NCBI RefSeq assembly: GCF_007991735.1
Contig: NZ_BJYX01000006.1
Location: 161,384 to 225,383 of the forward strand
Length of the DNA stretch: 64,000 nt
Source: Terrabacter aerolatus
GTDB taxonomy: Bacteria > Actinomycetota > Actinomycetes > Actinomycetales > Dermatophilaceae
Direction: 5' to 3'
The notes beneath the pieces were generated by a model. That model saw only the letters and a list, made by a program, of their open reading frames with translations. It was not told where the DNA came from and made no database searches. Of the stretch, positions 44,420 to 53,855 are shown one piece after another; position 1 is the first letter of the stretch; the number at the start of each line of letters is the position of its first letter. The position numbers and the translations under genes were made by a program.

Positions 44420-46560
44420 CGACCGACGTGACGAGCCCGCCCCGCCCGCTGGGACGGGACGCCCCCTCCGAGCAGGCCGGCGTCGCGACGCACTGCGCCT
44501 ACTGCGGGCTCCAGTGCGCGATGACCCTGACCGGGGCCTCGGCGGCAGACCTGACCGTCAGCCCGCGCCGCTTCCCCACGAACCGGGGCGGACTGTGCCA
44601 GAAGGGGTGGACGAGCGCCGAGCTGCTCCGCACCCCCGGCCGGCTCACGACGCCGCTCGTCCGGCGTGACGGGCAGCTCGCCCCCGCGTCGTGGGACGAG
44701 GCTCTCGACGTGGTCTCCGACGCCATCGTGCGGACGCAGACGGCATACGGCAGGGACGCCGTGGCAGTCTTCGGCGGCGGCGGCCTGACGAACGAGAAGG
44801 CCTACCAGCTGGGCAAGTTCGCGCGCGTCGCGCTCCGCACGAGCCAGATCGACTACAACGGGCGCTGGTGCATGAGCTCGGCCGCCGCCGCGGGGATCCG
44901 CTGCTTCGGCCTCGACCGCGGGCTCCCCTTCCCCGTCACCGACATCGGCTCCGCGCACGCCGTCCTGCTCCTCGGAGCCAACCCCGCCGAGACGATGCCG
45001 CCGTTCCTGACCCACCTCGTGCGTGCGGCCGACGCCGGCGGCCTCATGGTCGCCGACCCGCGCCTGACCCCCACCGCGGCCAAGGCCCTCGACGGCGGCG
45101 GGCTGCACCTGCAGCTGCGCCCCGGGACCGACGCCGCACTGGCCCTCGGCATGCTCCACCTCGCCGTCACGGAAGGGTATGCCGACCGCGGGTTCATCGC
45201 GGAGCGCACCTCCGGCTTCGACGACGTGTGGGCGGTCGCGGCGCAGTGGCTGCCCGAGCGCGCCGAGCGAGTCACCGGCGTGGCGGTCACGACGATGCGG
45301 GCGGCCGTCTCGGGCTTGGCCCGCGCCCGCGACACCGAGCGCGGCGCCTACGTGCTCTCCGCCCGCGGCACCGAGCAGCACGCGAGCGGCACCGACACCG
45401 TGACGGCGTTCATCGCGCTCGCCCTGGCGCTCGGACTGCCCGGCAACCCCGGCACCGGTTTCGGCACGATCACCGGCCAGGGCAACGGCCAGGGCGGCCG
45501 CGAGCACGGCCAGAAGGCCGACCAGCTGCCCGGCTACCGCAAGATCGACGACCCCGAGGCCCGAGCGCACGTCGCCTCCGTCTGGGGCGTCGACCCGGCC
45601 GACCTCCCGGGCCCCGGTCGCAGCGCCTTCGAGCTGCTGTCGGCCCTCGGGACCGACGGCGGCCCGCACGTCCTCATGGTCCACGGCAGCAACCCGGTCG
45701 TCTCTGCCCCCGACGCCCGCGTCGTGACCGAGCGCCTCGCCGCGCTCGACCTGCTCGTCGTGTCCGACTTCGTCCTGTCCGAGACGGCGGCCGTCGCCGA
45801 CGTCGTGCTCCCGGTCCTCCAGTGGGCCGAGGAGGAGGGCACGCTGACCAACCTCGAGGGCCGGGTGCTGCGCCGTCGCAAGGCGCTCGACGCCCCATCC
45901 GAGTGCCGCAGCGAGCTCGAGGTGTGGAGCGAGCTGGCACGCCGGATCGGTTGCAGCACAGACTTCCCCACCGACCCGAGAGTCGTCTTCGACGAGCTGC
46001 GCCGGGCGTCCGCGGGCGGCCCGGCCGACTACTCCGCCGTCACGTGGGAGCGGCTCGACGCCGGCGAGAGCCTCCACTGGCCGTGCAGCGCCGAGAGGCC
46101 ACAGGGCACTCCGCGGCTCTTCCTCGATGCGTTCGCCACACCGGACGGGCTCGCCCGCTTCGTCGCCGTCGACCACGCGGGTCCCGTCGAGGCCGACGAC
46201 ACGGCATACCCCCTCGTCGCGACGACGGGACGGGTGCTCCAGCACTACCAGTCGGGCGCCCAGACCCGGCTCGTCGCCGAGCTGGCGGCCGCGGCCGGCG
46301 ACATGTTCGTCCACGTGCACCCCGACACGGCCGAGGCGGCCGGGCTCGCCGACGGCGACCGTGCCGACGTCGTCAGCCGTCGCGGCCGCACCCGTGCCGT
46401 CGTCCGCGTCGACGACGACATGCGCCCCGACGTCGTCTTCCTGCCCTTCCACTGGGGCGGCGACGCCCGCGCCAACTCCCTGACCCACGCTGCCCTCGAC
46501 CCGACCAGCCGCATGCCCGAGTTCAAGGCGTGCGCCGTCCGTCTGGAGGCCGTCGCATGA
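44416..46560 (+). CDS. nasA: Assimilatory nitrate reductase catalytic subunit (molybdopterin)
   Basis: 714 residues. N-terminal [4Fe-4S] ligands Cys27, Cys30, Cys34 and Cys61. The bis-MGD molybdopterin oxidoreductase core follows (YNGRWCMSSAAAA with the likely Mo-ligand Cys), and a molydopterin-dinucleotide-binding C-terminus (about 600-714). It reduces nitrate to nitrite in the cytoplasm; there is no Tat signal. The ATG overlaps the narK stop, and the stop overlaps the next gene. Three GTATGCCG sites lie inside. Confidence 0.93.
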   Translation: MTTDVTSPPRPLGRDAPSEQAGVATHCAYCGLQCAMTLTGASAADLTVSPRRFPTNRGGLCQKGWTSAELLRTPGRLTTPLVRRDGQLAPASWDEALDVVSDAIVRTQTAYGRDAVAVFGGGGLTNEKAYQLGKFARVALRTSQIDYNGRWCMSSAAAAGIRCFGLDRGLPFPVTDIGSAHAVLLLGANPAETMPPFLTHLVRAADAGGLMVADPRLTPTAAKALDGGGLHLQLRPGTDAALALGMLHLAVTEGYADRGFIAERTSGFDDVWAVAAQWLPERAERVTGVAVTTMRAAVSGLARARDTERGAYVLSARGTEQHASGTDTVTAFIALALALGLPGNPGTGFGTITGQGNGQGGREHGQKADQLPGYRKIDDPEARAHVASVWGVDPADLPGPGRSAFELLSALGTDGGPHVLMVHGSNPVVSAPDARVVTERLAALDLLVVSDFVLSETAAVADVVLPVLQWAEEEGTLTNLEGRVLRRRKALDAPSECRSELEVWSELARRIGCSTDFPTDPRVVFDELRRASAGGPADYSAVTWERLDAGESLHWPCSAERPQGTPRLFLDAFATPDGLARFVAVDHAGPVEADDTAYPLVATTGRVLQHYQSGAQTRLVAELAAAAGDMFVHVHPDTAEAAGLADGDRADVVSRRGRTRAVVRVDDDMRPDVVFLPFHWGGDARANSLTHAALDPTSRMPEFKACAVRLEAVA

Positions 46561-48143
46561 CCCGCTCCCGCAGACACGTCCTCGTCGTCGGCAACGGCAT
46601 GGCCGGCGCGCGGCTCGCCGAGGAGATCCGCCATCGGGACCCGAACGCCGAGCGGTTCGCCGTCACCGTCGTCGGCGAGGAGCCGCACGCCGCCTACAAC
46701 CGGGTGCTCCTGTCGACCGTCGTCGCCGGGGGTCTCGGCCCGCGCGACACGCGCCTCAAGCCGGACGGCTGGTGGGCGGCGCGCCACATCGAGGTCGTCA
46801 CGGGCGCCCGGGTCTTGGACGTCGACGCCGCCACGCAGACGGCGACCGTCGTGGCCGCCGGCGCCGAGTGCGTCCTCACCTGGGACGAGCTCGTCCTCGC
46901 CACCGGCAGCACGAGCTTCGTCCCCCCGACCCACGGGTTGTATGCCGGGACGCCCGGTCCCGGGACCCCGCTGGCCGACGGGGTCGTCGCCTTCCGCACG
47001 GTCGATGACTGTGCGCGCATCGTCGAGGCGGCCGAGTCCGCTTCCACCGCAGTCGTGCTCGGCGGGGGGCTGCTCGGGCTCGAGGCAGCCCGTGGCCTGC
47101 TGGCTCGTGGCGTCCACGTCACCGTCGTGCACCCGCAGGACTTCCCCATGGACCGGCAGCTCGATGCCGACGGCGGCGCCGTGCTGTCCCGCGTCGTCCG
47201 CGGCATCGGCGCCCGGCTCGTCCTCGGACGCCTCGTCGTCGAGCGGCAGGCTCCGGTCGACGGGCAGTCGGCGCACGTCGTCCTCGACGACGGAACGCGG
47301 CTCGCCGCCGACCTCGTCGTCGTCGCGACCGGCGTCCGGCCCCGCACCGACCTCGCCGTGGCGACCGGCCTCGACGTCGACCGCGGGATCGTCGTCGACG
47401 ACCGCCTCGCGACCTCCCTCCCCCACGTCCACGCCATCGGCGAGTGCGCCGAGCACCGCGGCGAGGTGGCCGGACTCGTCCAGCCCGGCTGGGACCAGGC
47501 CCGAGTCCTGGCCGACGTGCTCACCGGCGGCGACCCCAACGCGACGTATGAGGGCACGAGCGTCCTGACCCGCCTCAAGGCTCCCGACATCGACCTCGCG
47601 AGCATGGGCACCGTCGACGTCGACGTCCACGACGCCGGGCACGAGGTGCTCGCCTTCACCGACCCGAGCCGGGGCCGCTACGCCAAGCTCGTGCTGCGCC
47701 AGGACCGTCTCGTCGGCGCCATCCTGCTCGGCATCGGAGACGCCGCCGGCGCACTGACCCAGCTGTACGACACCGGCGCGGTCGTCCCGCGGGACCGCCT
47801 GTCACTCATGCTCGGTCGCGCGATCACGCGGTCGGGCGCCGCCGAGGCCGTCAACCTCGCCGAGATGCCCGGCACGGCCGTCATCTGCCGGTGCAACACC
47901 GTGACGAAGTCCGCGATCGTCGGCGCCTTCCGCGCCGGCGCCGTGACCGTCGGCGCCGTGGCCGAGGCCACCCGGGCCACGACCGGCTGCGGCTCGTGCA
48001 AGGGCGCGGTCGACGGCCTGTGCTCGTGGCTGCACTCGGCCGAGCCGGCTCCCGGCCGCACGACATCCACCACCTCCTCAACCACCTCCTCGACCCCCGA
48101 ACCGGTGCCGGCAGCCGCCGCCCTGACCGAAGGAGCCGCCTGA
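46557..48143 (+). CDS. Nitrate reductase electron-transfer subunit: FAD-dependent oxidoreductase with BFD-type [2Fe-2S] domain
   Basis: 528 residues. A NirB-like pyridine-nucleotide-disulfide oxidoreductase fold: VVGNGMAG (FAD), VVLGGGLLGLEAA (NADH) and HAIGECAEH. A C-terminal BFD-like domain follows with CRCN ... GCGSCKG cysteines. There is no sulfite/nitrite reductase domain, so it is not a second NirB. It most likely passes electrons from NADH to the adjacent NasA, as NasC/NasB does. A Thr/Ser/Pro tail precedes the stop, which overlaps nirB (TGATG). Confidence 0.87.
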   Translation: MTRSRRHVLVVGNGMAGARLAEEIRHRDPNAERFAVTVVGEEPHAAYNRVLLSTVVAGGLGPRDTRLKPDGWWAARHIEVVTGARVLDVDAATQTATVVAAGAECVLTWDELVLATGSTSFVPPTHGLYAGTPGPGTPLADGVVAFRTVDDCARIVEAAESASTAVVLGGGLLGLEAARGLLARGVHVTVVHPQDFPMDRQLDADGGAVLSRVVRGIGARLVLGRLVVERQAPVDGQSAHVVLDDGTRLAADLVVVATGVRPRTDLAVATGLDVDRGIVVDDRLATSLPHVHAIGECAEHRGEVAGLVQPGWDQARVLADVLTGGDPNATYEGTSVLTRLKAPDIDLASMGTVDVDVHDAGHEVLAFTDPSRGRYAKLVLRQDRLVGAILLGIGDAAGALTQLYDTGAVVPRDRLSLMLGRAITRSGAAEAVNLAEMPGTAVICRCNTVTKSAIVGAFRAGAVTVGAVAEATRATTGCGSCKGAVDGLCSWLHSAEPAPGRTTSTTSSTTSSTPEPVPAAAALTEGAA

Positions 48144-50704
48144 TGTCCACTCCCGAGAACCCGACCGGCACTCCCACCCGGACCGTCGTCGTCATCGGAC
48201 ACGGCATGGTCGGCCACCGCTTCGTCGAGGCCCTCCGCTCGCGCGACACCGGGAGCACGTGGAAGGTCACCGTCCTCTCGGCGGAGGCGGACGCGGCATA
48301 CGACCGGGTGGGGCTGTCGTCCTACGTCGGCACGTGGGACCGGAACGCGCTTGCGCTGTCGGGCAACTCGTATGCCGGTGACGACCTCGTGGACCTGCGG
48401 CTCGGCGTGCGCGCGGAGCACGTCGACCGCGATACGCGCACGGTCACCACTGACGACGGCGACGTCATCGCCTACGACGACCTCGTCATCGCGACCGGCT
48501 CCCACCCCTTCGTGCCGCCGGTGCCCGGCCACGACTCTGCGGGCTGCTTCGTCTACCGCACGCTCGACGACCTCGACGCCATCCGCCTCGCCGCCGAGTC
48601 CGCGATCGAGCGGGCCGCGGCCGAAGGGCGCGAGGCGAACGGACTCGTCGTCGGCGGCGGCCTGCTCGGCCTCGAGGCGGCCAACGCGCTGCGCCTGCTC
48701 GGCCTGACGCCGCACGTCGTCGAGTTCGCTCCACGGCTCATGCCGCTGCAGGTCGACGTTGGCGGCGGGGCCGTGCTCGAGCGACTCATCGGCGGACTCG
48801 GCGTCAACGTGCACACCGGCGCCGGCACGAGCTCGATCGCGACACAGGACGACGGTCGCCTGGCGGTCGAGCTGTCCGACGGCACGGCGCTGCTCACCGA
48901 CCTCGTCGTGTTCTCGGCGGGTGTGCGCCCGTCGGACGCCGTGGCGCGGGCCGCCGGCCTCGACGTCGGCGAGCGGGGCGGGGTCCTCACCGACATCGCG
49001 TGCCGCACGAGCGACGAGAACGTCTGGGCCGTGGGCGAGGTCGCTGCGGTCGAGGGGCGCTGCTACGGCCTCGTCGCACCGGGATACACGATGGCCGAGG
49101 TCGTCGCCGACCGGCTGCTCGGGGGCGACGCGACCTTCCCCGGTGCCGACCTGTCGACCAAGCTCAAGCTGCTCGGCGTCGACGTGGCCTCCTTCGGCGA
49201 CGCGATGGCCACGACGCCGGGAGCCCTCGAGATCGTCCACACGGACGCGACGAAGGGCACCTACGCCAAGGTCGTCGTCAGCGACGACGCCAGGACGCTG
49301 CTCGGCGGCATCCTCGTCGGCGACGCGTCGGCGTACACGACGCTCAAGGCCTACGTCGGCCGTGAGGTCCCCGGCGACCCGGGGACCCTCGTCTCCCCCG
49401 CCGGCATCGACGACTCGGCGCTCGGCTCGGCACTTCCCGACGACGCCGTCATCTGCTCGTGCAACAACGTGACGAAGGGCTCGATCTGCGGGGCGATCGC
49501 CGAAGGAGCCTGCGACCTCGCCGCGATCAAGGGCTGCACCACCGCCGGAACCACCTGCGGTGGTTGCCTGCCCACCGTCAAGAAGCTGCTCGTCGACTCG
49601 GGGGTCGAGCTGTCCAAGGCCCTCTGCGAGCACTTCGAGCAGAGCCGCGCAGAGCTCTTCGAGATCGTGGTCTCGACCGGCATCCGCACCTTCTCGGGGC
49701 TCGTCGCACGCTACGGAACGGGCACGGGCTGCGAGATCTGCAAGCCGACCGTCGCCTCGATCCTCGCCTCGACGAGCAGCGACCACGTCCTCGACGGGGA
49801 GCAGGCAGCGCTCCAGGACAGCAACGACCACTTCCTCGCCAACATCCAGAAGAACGGCACGTACTCGGTCGTCCCGCGGATGCCGGGTGGCGAGGTGACG
49901 GCCGAGCAGCTCATCGTCATCGGGCAGGTCGCCCGGGACTTCGGGCTCTACGTCAAGGTCACCGGCGGCCAGCGCATCGACCTCTTCGGCGCGCGCGTCG
50001 AGCAGCTGCCCGCGATCTGGCAGCGCCTCGTCGACGTCGGCATGGAGTCGGGGCAGGCCTACGGCAAGTCGCTGCGCACCGTGAAGTCGTGCGTCGGGTC
50101 GTCCTGGTGCCGCTACGGCGTGCAGGACTCGGTCGCGATGGCCGTGGACCTGGAGCACCGCTACCGCGGGCTCCGCTCGCCGCACAAGATCAAGTTCGGG
50201 GTCTCGGGCTGCGCGCGCGAGTGCGCCGAGGCGCGCGGCAAGGACGTCGGCGTCATCGCGACCGACAAGGGGTGGAACCTCTACGTCTGCGGCAACGGGG
50301 GCCAGACGCCCGCCCACGCGAGGCTGCTCGTGAGCGACCTCGACGACGAGACCCTCGTGCGCTACATCGACCGCTTCCTGATGTTCTACGTGCGCACGGC
50401 TGACCGACTCCAGCGCACGGCTCCGTGGCTCGACGCGCTCGAGGGCGGGCTCGAGCACCTCCGGGCCGTCGTGTGCGAGGACTCGCTCGGCATCGCCGCC
50501 GACCTCGAGGCCGCGATGGACCGACATGTCGCGGGCTACCAGGACGAGTGGAAGGCCGTGCTCGACGACCCGGAGAAGCTCTCGCGCTTCGTGTCGTTCG
50601 TCAACGCCCCCGAGGAGGCCGACCCCACGGTGGCCTTCGACGAGTCCGGTCCGCGCAAGGTACCGGTGCTGCTCGGCCTGCCCACCATCCGCGAGAACGT
50701 CTGA
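48143..50704 (+). CDS. nirB: Nitrite reductase (NADH) large subunit
   Basis: 853 residues, normal for NirB. FAD and NADH domains (VVIGHGMVGH; VVGGGLLGLEAA), the BFD-like [2Fe-2S] domain (CSCNN ... TTCGGC), a ferredoxin-like half domain and the siroheme/[4Fe-4S] domain. In the last, CVGSSWC and CARECAEA supply the four cluster cysteines. It reduces nitrite to ammonium. Siroheme supply genes are 2-5 kb away. Two GTATGCCG sites near the N-terminus. Confidence 0.95.
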   Translation: MSTPENPTGTPTRTVVVIGHGMVGHRFVEALRSRDTGSTWKVTVLSAEADAAYDRVGLSSYVGTWDRNALALSGNSYAGDDLVDLRLGVRAEHVDRDTRTVTTDDGDVIAYDDLVIATGSHPFVPPVPGHDSAGCFVYRTLDDLDAIRLAAESAIERAAAEGREANGLVVGGGLLGLEAANALRLLGLTPHVVEFAPRLMPLQVDVGGGAVLERLIGGLGVNVHTGAGTSSIATQDDGRLAVELSDGTALLTDLVVFSAGVRPSDAVARAAGLDVGERGGVLTDIACRTSDENVWAVGEVAAVEGRCYGLVAPGYTMAEVVADRLLGGDATFPGADLSTKLKLLGVDVASFGDAMATTPGALEIVHTDATKGTYAKVVVSDDARTLLGGILVGDASAYTTLKAYVGREVPGDPGTLVSPAGIDDSALGSALPDDAVICSCNNVTKGSICGAIAEGACDLAAIKGCTTAGTTCGGCLPTVKKLLVDSGVELSKALCEHFEQSRAELFEIVVSTGIRTFSGLVARYGTGTGCEICKPTVASILASTSSDHVLDGEQAALQDSNDHFLANIQKNGTYSVVPRMPGGEVTAEQLIVIGQVARDFGLYVKVTGGQRIDLFGARVEQLPAIWQRLVDVGMESGQAYGKSLRTVKSCVGSSWCRYGVQDSVAMAVDLEHRYRGLRSPHKIKFGVSGCARECAEARGKDVGVIATDKGWNLYVCGNGGQTPAHARLLVSDLDDETLVRYIDRFLMFYVRTADRLQRTAPWLDALEGGLEHLRAVVCEDSLGIAADLEAAMDRHVAGYQDEWKAVLDDPEKLSRFVSFVNAPEEADPTVAFDESGPRKVPVLLGLPTIRENV

Positions 50705-50722
50705 GCCGCAGAGGAGCCCACC

Positions 50723-51142
50723 ATGACGACACTGACCCTGAGCCCGGTCGAGGAGGCTCCGACCACGTCGCGCGCCGTCGTGCGCCCCGGCATGCTGCCC
50801 ACCCCCGGAACGAGGCAGTGGATCGTGGCCTGTCCGGTCAGCCGGCTCGTGCCCGGCCGCGGGGTCGCCGTACTGCTGCCCGGCAGCGCCCAGGCAGCGC
50901 TCTTCCTGCTGCCCAACGGGATGATCTACGCCGTCGGCAACCTCGACCCCTATGCCGGCGCCGCCGTGATCTCGCGCGGTCTGACCGGCGACCGGGCCGG
51001 CGACCCGACGGTGGCCTCGCCACTGCTCAAGCAGGTCTTCTCGCTGCGCACCGGCGTGGCCCTCGACGATCCCGAGGTGGCCCTGCCGACGTATGCCGTC
51101 CGCGTCCAGCACGGCACCGTCCGCCTCGGCCTCCCCCGCTGA
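50723..51142 (+). CDS. nirD: Nitrite reductase (NADH) small subunit
   Basis: 139 residues. Rieske-like fold lacking the cluster-binding CxH/CxxH pairs, as in other NirD proteins. PVSRLVPGRGVAVLLPG and LPTYAVRVQHGTVRL outline the beta sandwich. It follows nirB by 18 bases with AGGAG in the gap. Last gene of the operon; a loose inverted repeat (AGAGGCC at 51181, GGCCTCT at 51220) follows. Confidence 0.9.
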   Translation: MTTLTLSPVEEAPTTSRAVVRPGMLPTPGTRQWIVACPVSRLVPGRGVAVLLPGSAQAALFLLPNGMIYAVGNLDPYAGAAVISRGLTGDRAGDPTVASPLLKQVFSLRTGVALDDPEVALPTYAVRVQHGTVRLGLPR

Positions 51143-51277
51143 ACCCTCGAAGGGCCGAACTCTGCCGGCCCCCACCGTCAAGAGGCCGGTCTGCGCGCGC
51201 CGAGCACGACGCGAGCTCTGGCCTCTCGACGGATAAGAGGGGGCGAGCCTTGGGCTTTCGACGGGTGGGGTGTGGGG

Positions 51278-52156
51278 TCAGGCGGTGGGGGTGGTGACGA
51301 GGGCGGCGCGGAGAGCGTCCTCGAGGCTGGTCGTCGGGCGGCCGGTGAGACGCGAGAGGTCGCCGGTGTCGGTGAACAGAGCCCCGTCGGCGATCCCGCG
51401 GTCGCTGTCGGCGAGCACGCCGGCATACCCCTCGGGCAGGCCCGCGGCGACGAGGGCCGCCGTGTAGTCGGCAACGGAGAGGTCGCGGTAGACGACGTCC
51501 TTCCCGCTGACGTGGGCCACGGTGGCGGCGAGCTCACCCAGGGTGAATGCCATGTCGCCGCCGAGCTCGTAGACGGCGCCCTCGTGCGACCCGCCGTCAC
51601 CGGCGAGCACGACGGCGGCGGCGTCCGCGTAGTCGGCGCGGGTCGCGGCACTGACCCGGCCCGCGCCGGCAGCACCGAGGACGGCGCCGTGCTCGAGGAC
51701 GGTGGGCAGCTGGCCGGTGTAGTTCTCGAGGTACCAGGAGTTGCGCAGGAGGGCGTGCGGCAGGCCGGAGGCGGCGAGCAGCTCCTCCGTGGCGCGGTGC
51801 TCGGCGGCCAGCGCGAGGTCGGAGGTGTCGGCGCGCGTGATGCTCGTGTAGGCCACGAAGCCCACCCCAGCACGCTTCGCTGCGTCGATGACGTTGGCGT
51901 GCTGGGCGATCCGCTGGCCGACCTCGCTGCCGGACACGAGCAGGAGGCGGTCGACGCCCTCGAACGCCGCGTCGAGCGACGCGGGGTCGGTGTAGTCCGC
52001 GCGGCGCACGTCGACGCCCCGCTCGGCCAGGTCGGCGACGGACTCGGGGTTGCGGGCGATGGCGACGACCTCGGCTGCGGGCGTGCCGCGCTCGAGGAGG
52101 GACTCGACGACGAGACGGCCGAGGTGGCCGCTGGCACCGGTGACGAGAAGGGTCAT
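51278..52156 (-). CDS. NmrA-like NAD(P)-binding protein, probable QorB-type quinone oxidoreductase
   Basis: 292 residues. An atypical short-chain dehydrogenase: TGASGHLGRLVV dinucleotide loop, SITRADTSDLALAAEHRATE, LRNSWYLENY. These match NAD(P)H:quinone oxidoreductase QorB more than true sugar epimerases. It has an AAGGAA ribosome-binding site. Divergent from an HxlR regulator across a palindromic operator, the typical QorA/QorR arrangement. One GTATGCCG inside. Confidence 0.82.
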   Translation of the reverse strand: MTLLVTGASGHLGRLVVESLLERGTPAAEVVAIARNPESVADLAERGVDVRRADYTDPASLDAAFEGVDRLLLVSGSEVGQRIAQHANVIDAAKRAGVGFVAYTSITRADTSDLALAAEHRATEELLAASGLPHALLRNSWYLENYTGQLPTVLEHGAVLGAAGAGRVSAATRADYADAAAVVLAGDGGSHEGAVYELGGDMAFTLGELAATVAHVSGKDVVYRDLSVADYTAALVAAGLPEGYAGVLADSDRGIADGALFTDTGDLSRLTGRPTTSLEDALRAALVTTPTA

Positions 52157-52221
52157 GACGTTCCTTTCGGGTGGGGCTGACACCCTCGAGAACGACCGCA
52201 CCCACGGCATACTTCCCAGAA

Positions 52222-52252
52222 GTTAGTACCCACTTTGAAGTAAGGTACTGAC
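52222..52252. promoter_or_regulatory. Nested palindromic operator between qorB-like and hxlR genes
   Basis: GTTAGTACC (52222-52230) faces GGTACTGAC (52244-52252), and an inner ACTT-TG-AAGT dyad lies between them. The right edge touches the HxlR ATG. It fits a site for the divergently encoded HxlR regulator acting on both genes, and a repressor here would sit over the start of its own gene. Confidence 0.68.
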
Positions 52253-52642
52253 ATGACGGTTAGTCCACCTCTGCGCCGCCACTTCCCCGATGGCGTCTTC
52301 TCCTCCGACTGCCCGAGCCGCGTCGTGCTCGACCACGTGACGAGCAAGTGGGGCACGCTCGTCATCCTCGCCCTGGCCGAGGGCGAGCCGCTGCGCTGGA
52401 GCGAGCTGCGTCGCCGCGCCGAGGGCGTCAGCGAGAAGATGCTCGCCCAGACGCTGAGGACACTCGAGGCCGACGGTCTCGTGAGCCGGCACGCGCGTCC
52501 CGTCGTGCCCCCGCACGTCGAGTACGCCCTCACGGCGCGCGGCAGCGAGCTCGCCGAGCGGATGGTGCCCCTCATGGACTGGATCGCCGACCACGCGCCG
52601 GCGATCGTCGGCGACGCAGAGGCGGCAGCCGCTACACGTTGA
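52253..52642 (+). CDS. HxlR-family redox-type transcriptional regulator
   Basis: 129 residues. Winged helix with VSEKMLAQTLRTLEADGLVSR, the HxlR recognition motif. The only Cys, at residue 20 in SSDCPSR before the first helix, is at the place used for thiol-based sensing in YodB/QorR/HypR. It probably senses quinones or electrophiles and controls the divergent oxidoreductase. The ATG directly follows the operator. Its 3' end overlaps the end of the hemD-like gene by 11 bases. Confidence 0.85.
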   Translation: MTVSPPLRRHFPDGVFSSDCPSRVVLDHVTSKWGTLVILALAEGEPLRWSELRRRAEGVSEKMLAQTLRTLEADGLVSRHARPVVPPHVEYALTARGSELAERMVPLMDWIADHAPAIVGDAEAAAATR

Positions 52643-53855
52643 GCCGGTAGCCGCGGCGCACGACCGTCTGCACGAGGTGGCGGTCGGGCAGCGCGGACCT
52701 GAGCCGGCTGACGGCCATGTCCAGCGCGTGCTCGTTCTCGGCTTCCGGCAGCTCGTCGAGCAGTCGCTCGCGGGACAGCACCGCACCGGGCTCCGACATC
52801 AAAGCGGCCAGCATCGCCCGCGGACCGCGTGCCAGCGTCACCGTCTCGCCACCGAACGTCACGACGCGGCCGTGCACGACGAGCGGGCCCAGCGCCGTCT
52901 CCACGTGCTCGACGCCGTTCACCGTCAGGTGCTCGACGACCGTCCTGATGAGCGCCCCCATCCGGAAGCGTTCGGGCACGATCGGCGTGACACCCAGGTC
53001 GAGCAGGGGCGCTGCGGTCACCGGCCCCACTGCGGCCGCCGTCACGCCCCGGCGGAGCGCGTCCACCAGCACACCATCCATGCCGAGCTGCGCTGCGGCA
53101 GAGACGAGCCCGTCGACCGCGGGGGCGGACGTGAAGGTCACGACGTCGAGCTCACGCGCGGCGACCGCGGCCACGAGACGACCCAGCCGGCTCTCGTCGG
53201 TCGGACGGACCCACCGGTAGGGCGCCACGGTCAGCACCCTGGCCCCGGCCGCACGCAGGCGTTCGAGCTGCTCCACGTCCTCGTGCCCGTGCAGCTGGAC
53301 GGCCACCCGTCTGCCCTGCACTCCACCCTCGAGGGCCAGCCCGACCGTCGAGGCGGTGCGCTCGTCGTCGGCGATGCCGGCGTCGTCGTGCCCGGCGGCA
53401 CGCACGGCACCCCGCGCCTTGGGGCCGCGCACGATGATCCTCGCGTGGTCGAGGGTGCGGGCCAGGTCCTCCCCCAGCCCCGCTGCATCGGCGGCCTCGA
53501 TCCATCGCCGGAAGCCGTAGGCCGTCGTCACGATGACGACGTCGGGGCGGCACTCGATGATGGCCCGCGTGTCTCCGAGCAGGATCTCGTCCTCGTCGAC
53601 GGGAGCGATGCGGACGGCGGGGGCGTGGATCACCTCGGCGCCCCGCCGCACGAAGGCGTCGATGAGGTCACCGGAGCGACGGTCGGAGGTGACCCCGATG
53701 CGGAAACCCTCGAGCACCGGCCCCGTCGCCTCGACGCGGGTCACGTCGGGGTCCGGTCCACCGAGCTGTGCCGACCAGGCCGTGGGCGGGTGGGCGCGCC
53801 GGGTGGATCGGGCGGATCGGGCGGGACGGACGGGTTCCGCGGTGGGGTCGCTCAC
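52632..53855 (-). CDS. nnaR: Uroporphyrinogen-III synthase domain fused to winged-helix DNA-binding domain (NnaR-like nitrate/nitrite regulator)
   Basis: 407 residues, GTG start. A basic N-terminal stretch is followed by a HemD fold (about 48-300, FRIGVTSDRRSGDLIDAFVRRGAE, VTFTSAPAVDGL). The C-terminus is an OmpR-type winged helix (about 315-407, EPGAVLSRERLLDEL, HALDMAVSRLRSAL, VRRGYRLNV). This fusion is the form of NnaR, described in Streptomyces and Mycobacterium as a co-activator of nitrate/nitrite genes with GlnR. Its place by nirBD fits. Enzymatic HemD activity cannot be excluded. The GTG overlaps the stop of the methyltransferase gene. Confidence 0.82.
   Translation of the reverse strand: MSDPTAEPVRPARSARSTRRAHPPTAWSAQLGGPDPDVTRVEATGPVLEGFRIGVTSDRRSGDLIDAFVRRGAEVIHAPAVRIAPVDEDEILLGDTRAIIECRPDVVIVTTAYGFRRWIEAADAAGLGEDLARTLDHARIIVRGPKARGAVRAAGHDDAGIADDERTASTVGLALEGGVQGRRVAVQLHGHEDVEQLERLRAAGARVLTVAPYRWVRPTDESRLGRLVAAVAARELDVVTFTSAPAVDGLVSAAAQLGMDGVLVDALRRGVTAAAVGPVTAAPLLDLGVTPIVPERFRMGALIRTVVEHLTVNGVEHVETALGPLVVHGRVVTFGGETVTLARGPRAMLAALMSEPGAVLSRERLLDELPEAENEHALDMAVSRLRSALPDRHLVQTVVRRGYRLNV

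Noticed and set aside
47678..51181. 1167-codon minus-strand open frame opposite the nas/nir genes
   Set aside because: Shadow of nirB and neighbours, which have full cofactor motifs on the plus strand.
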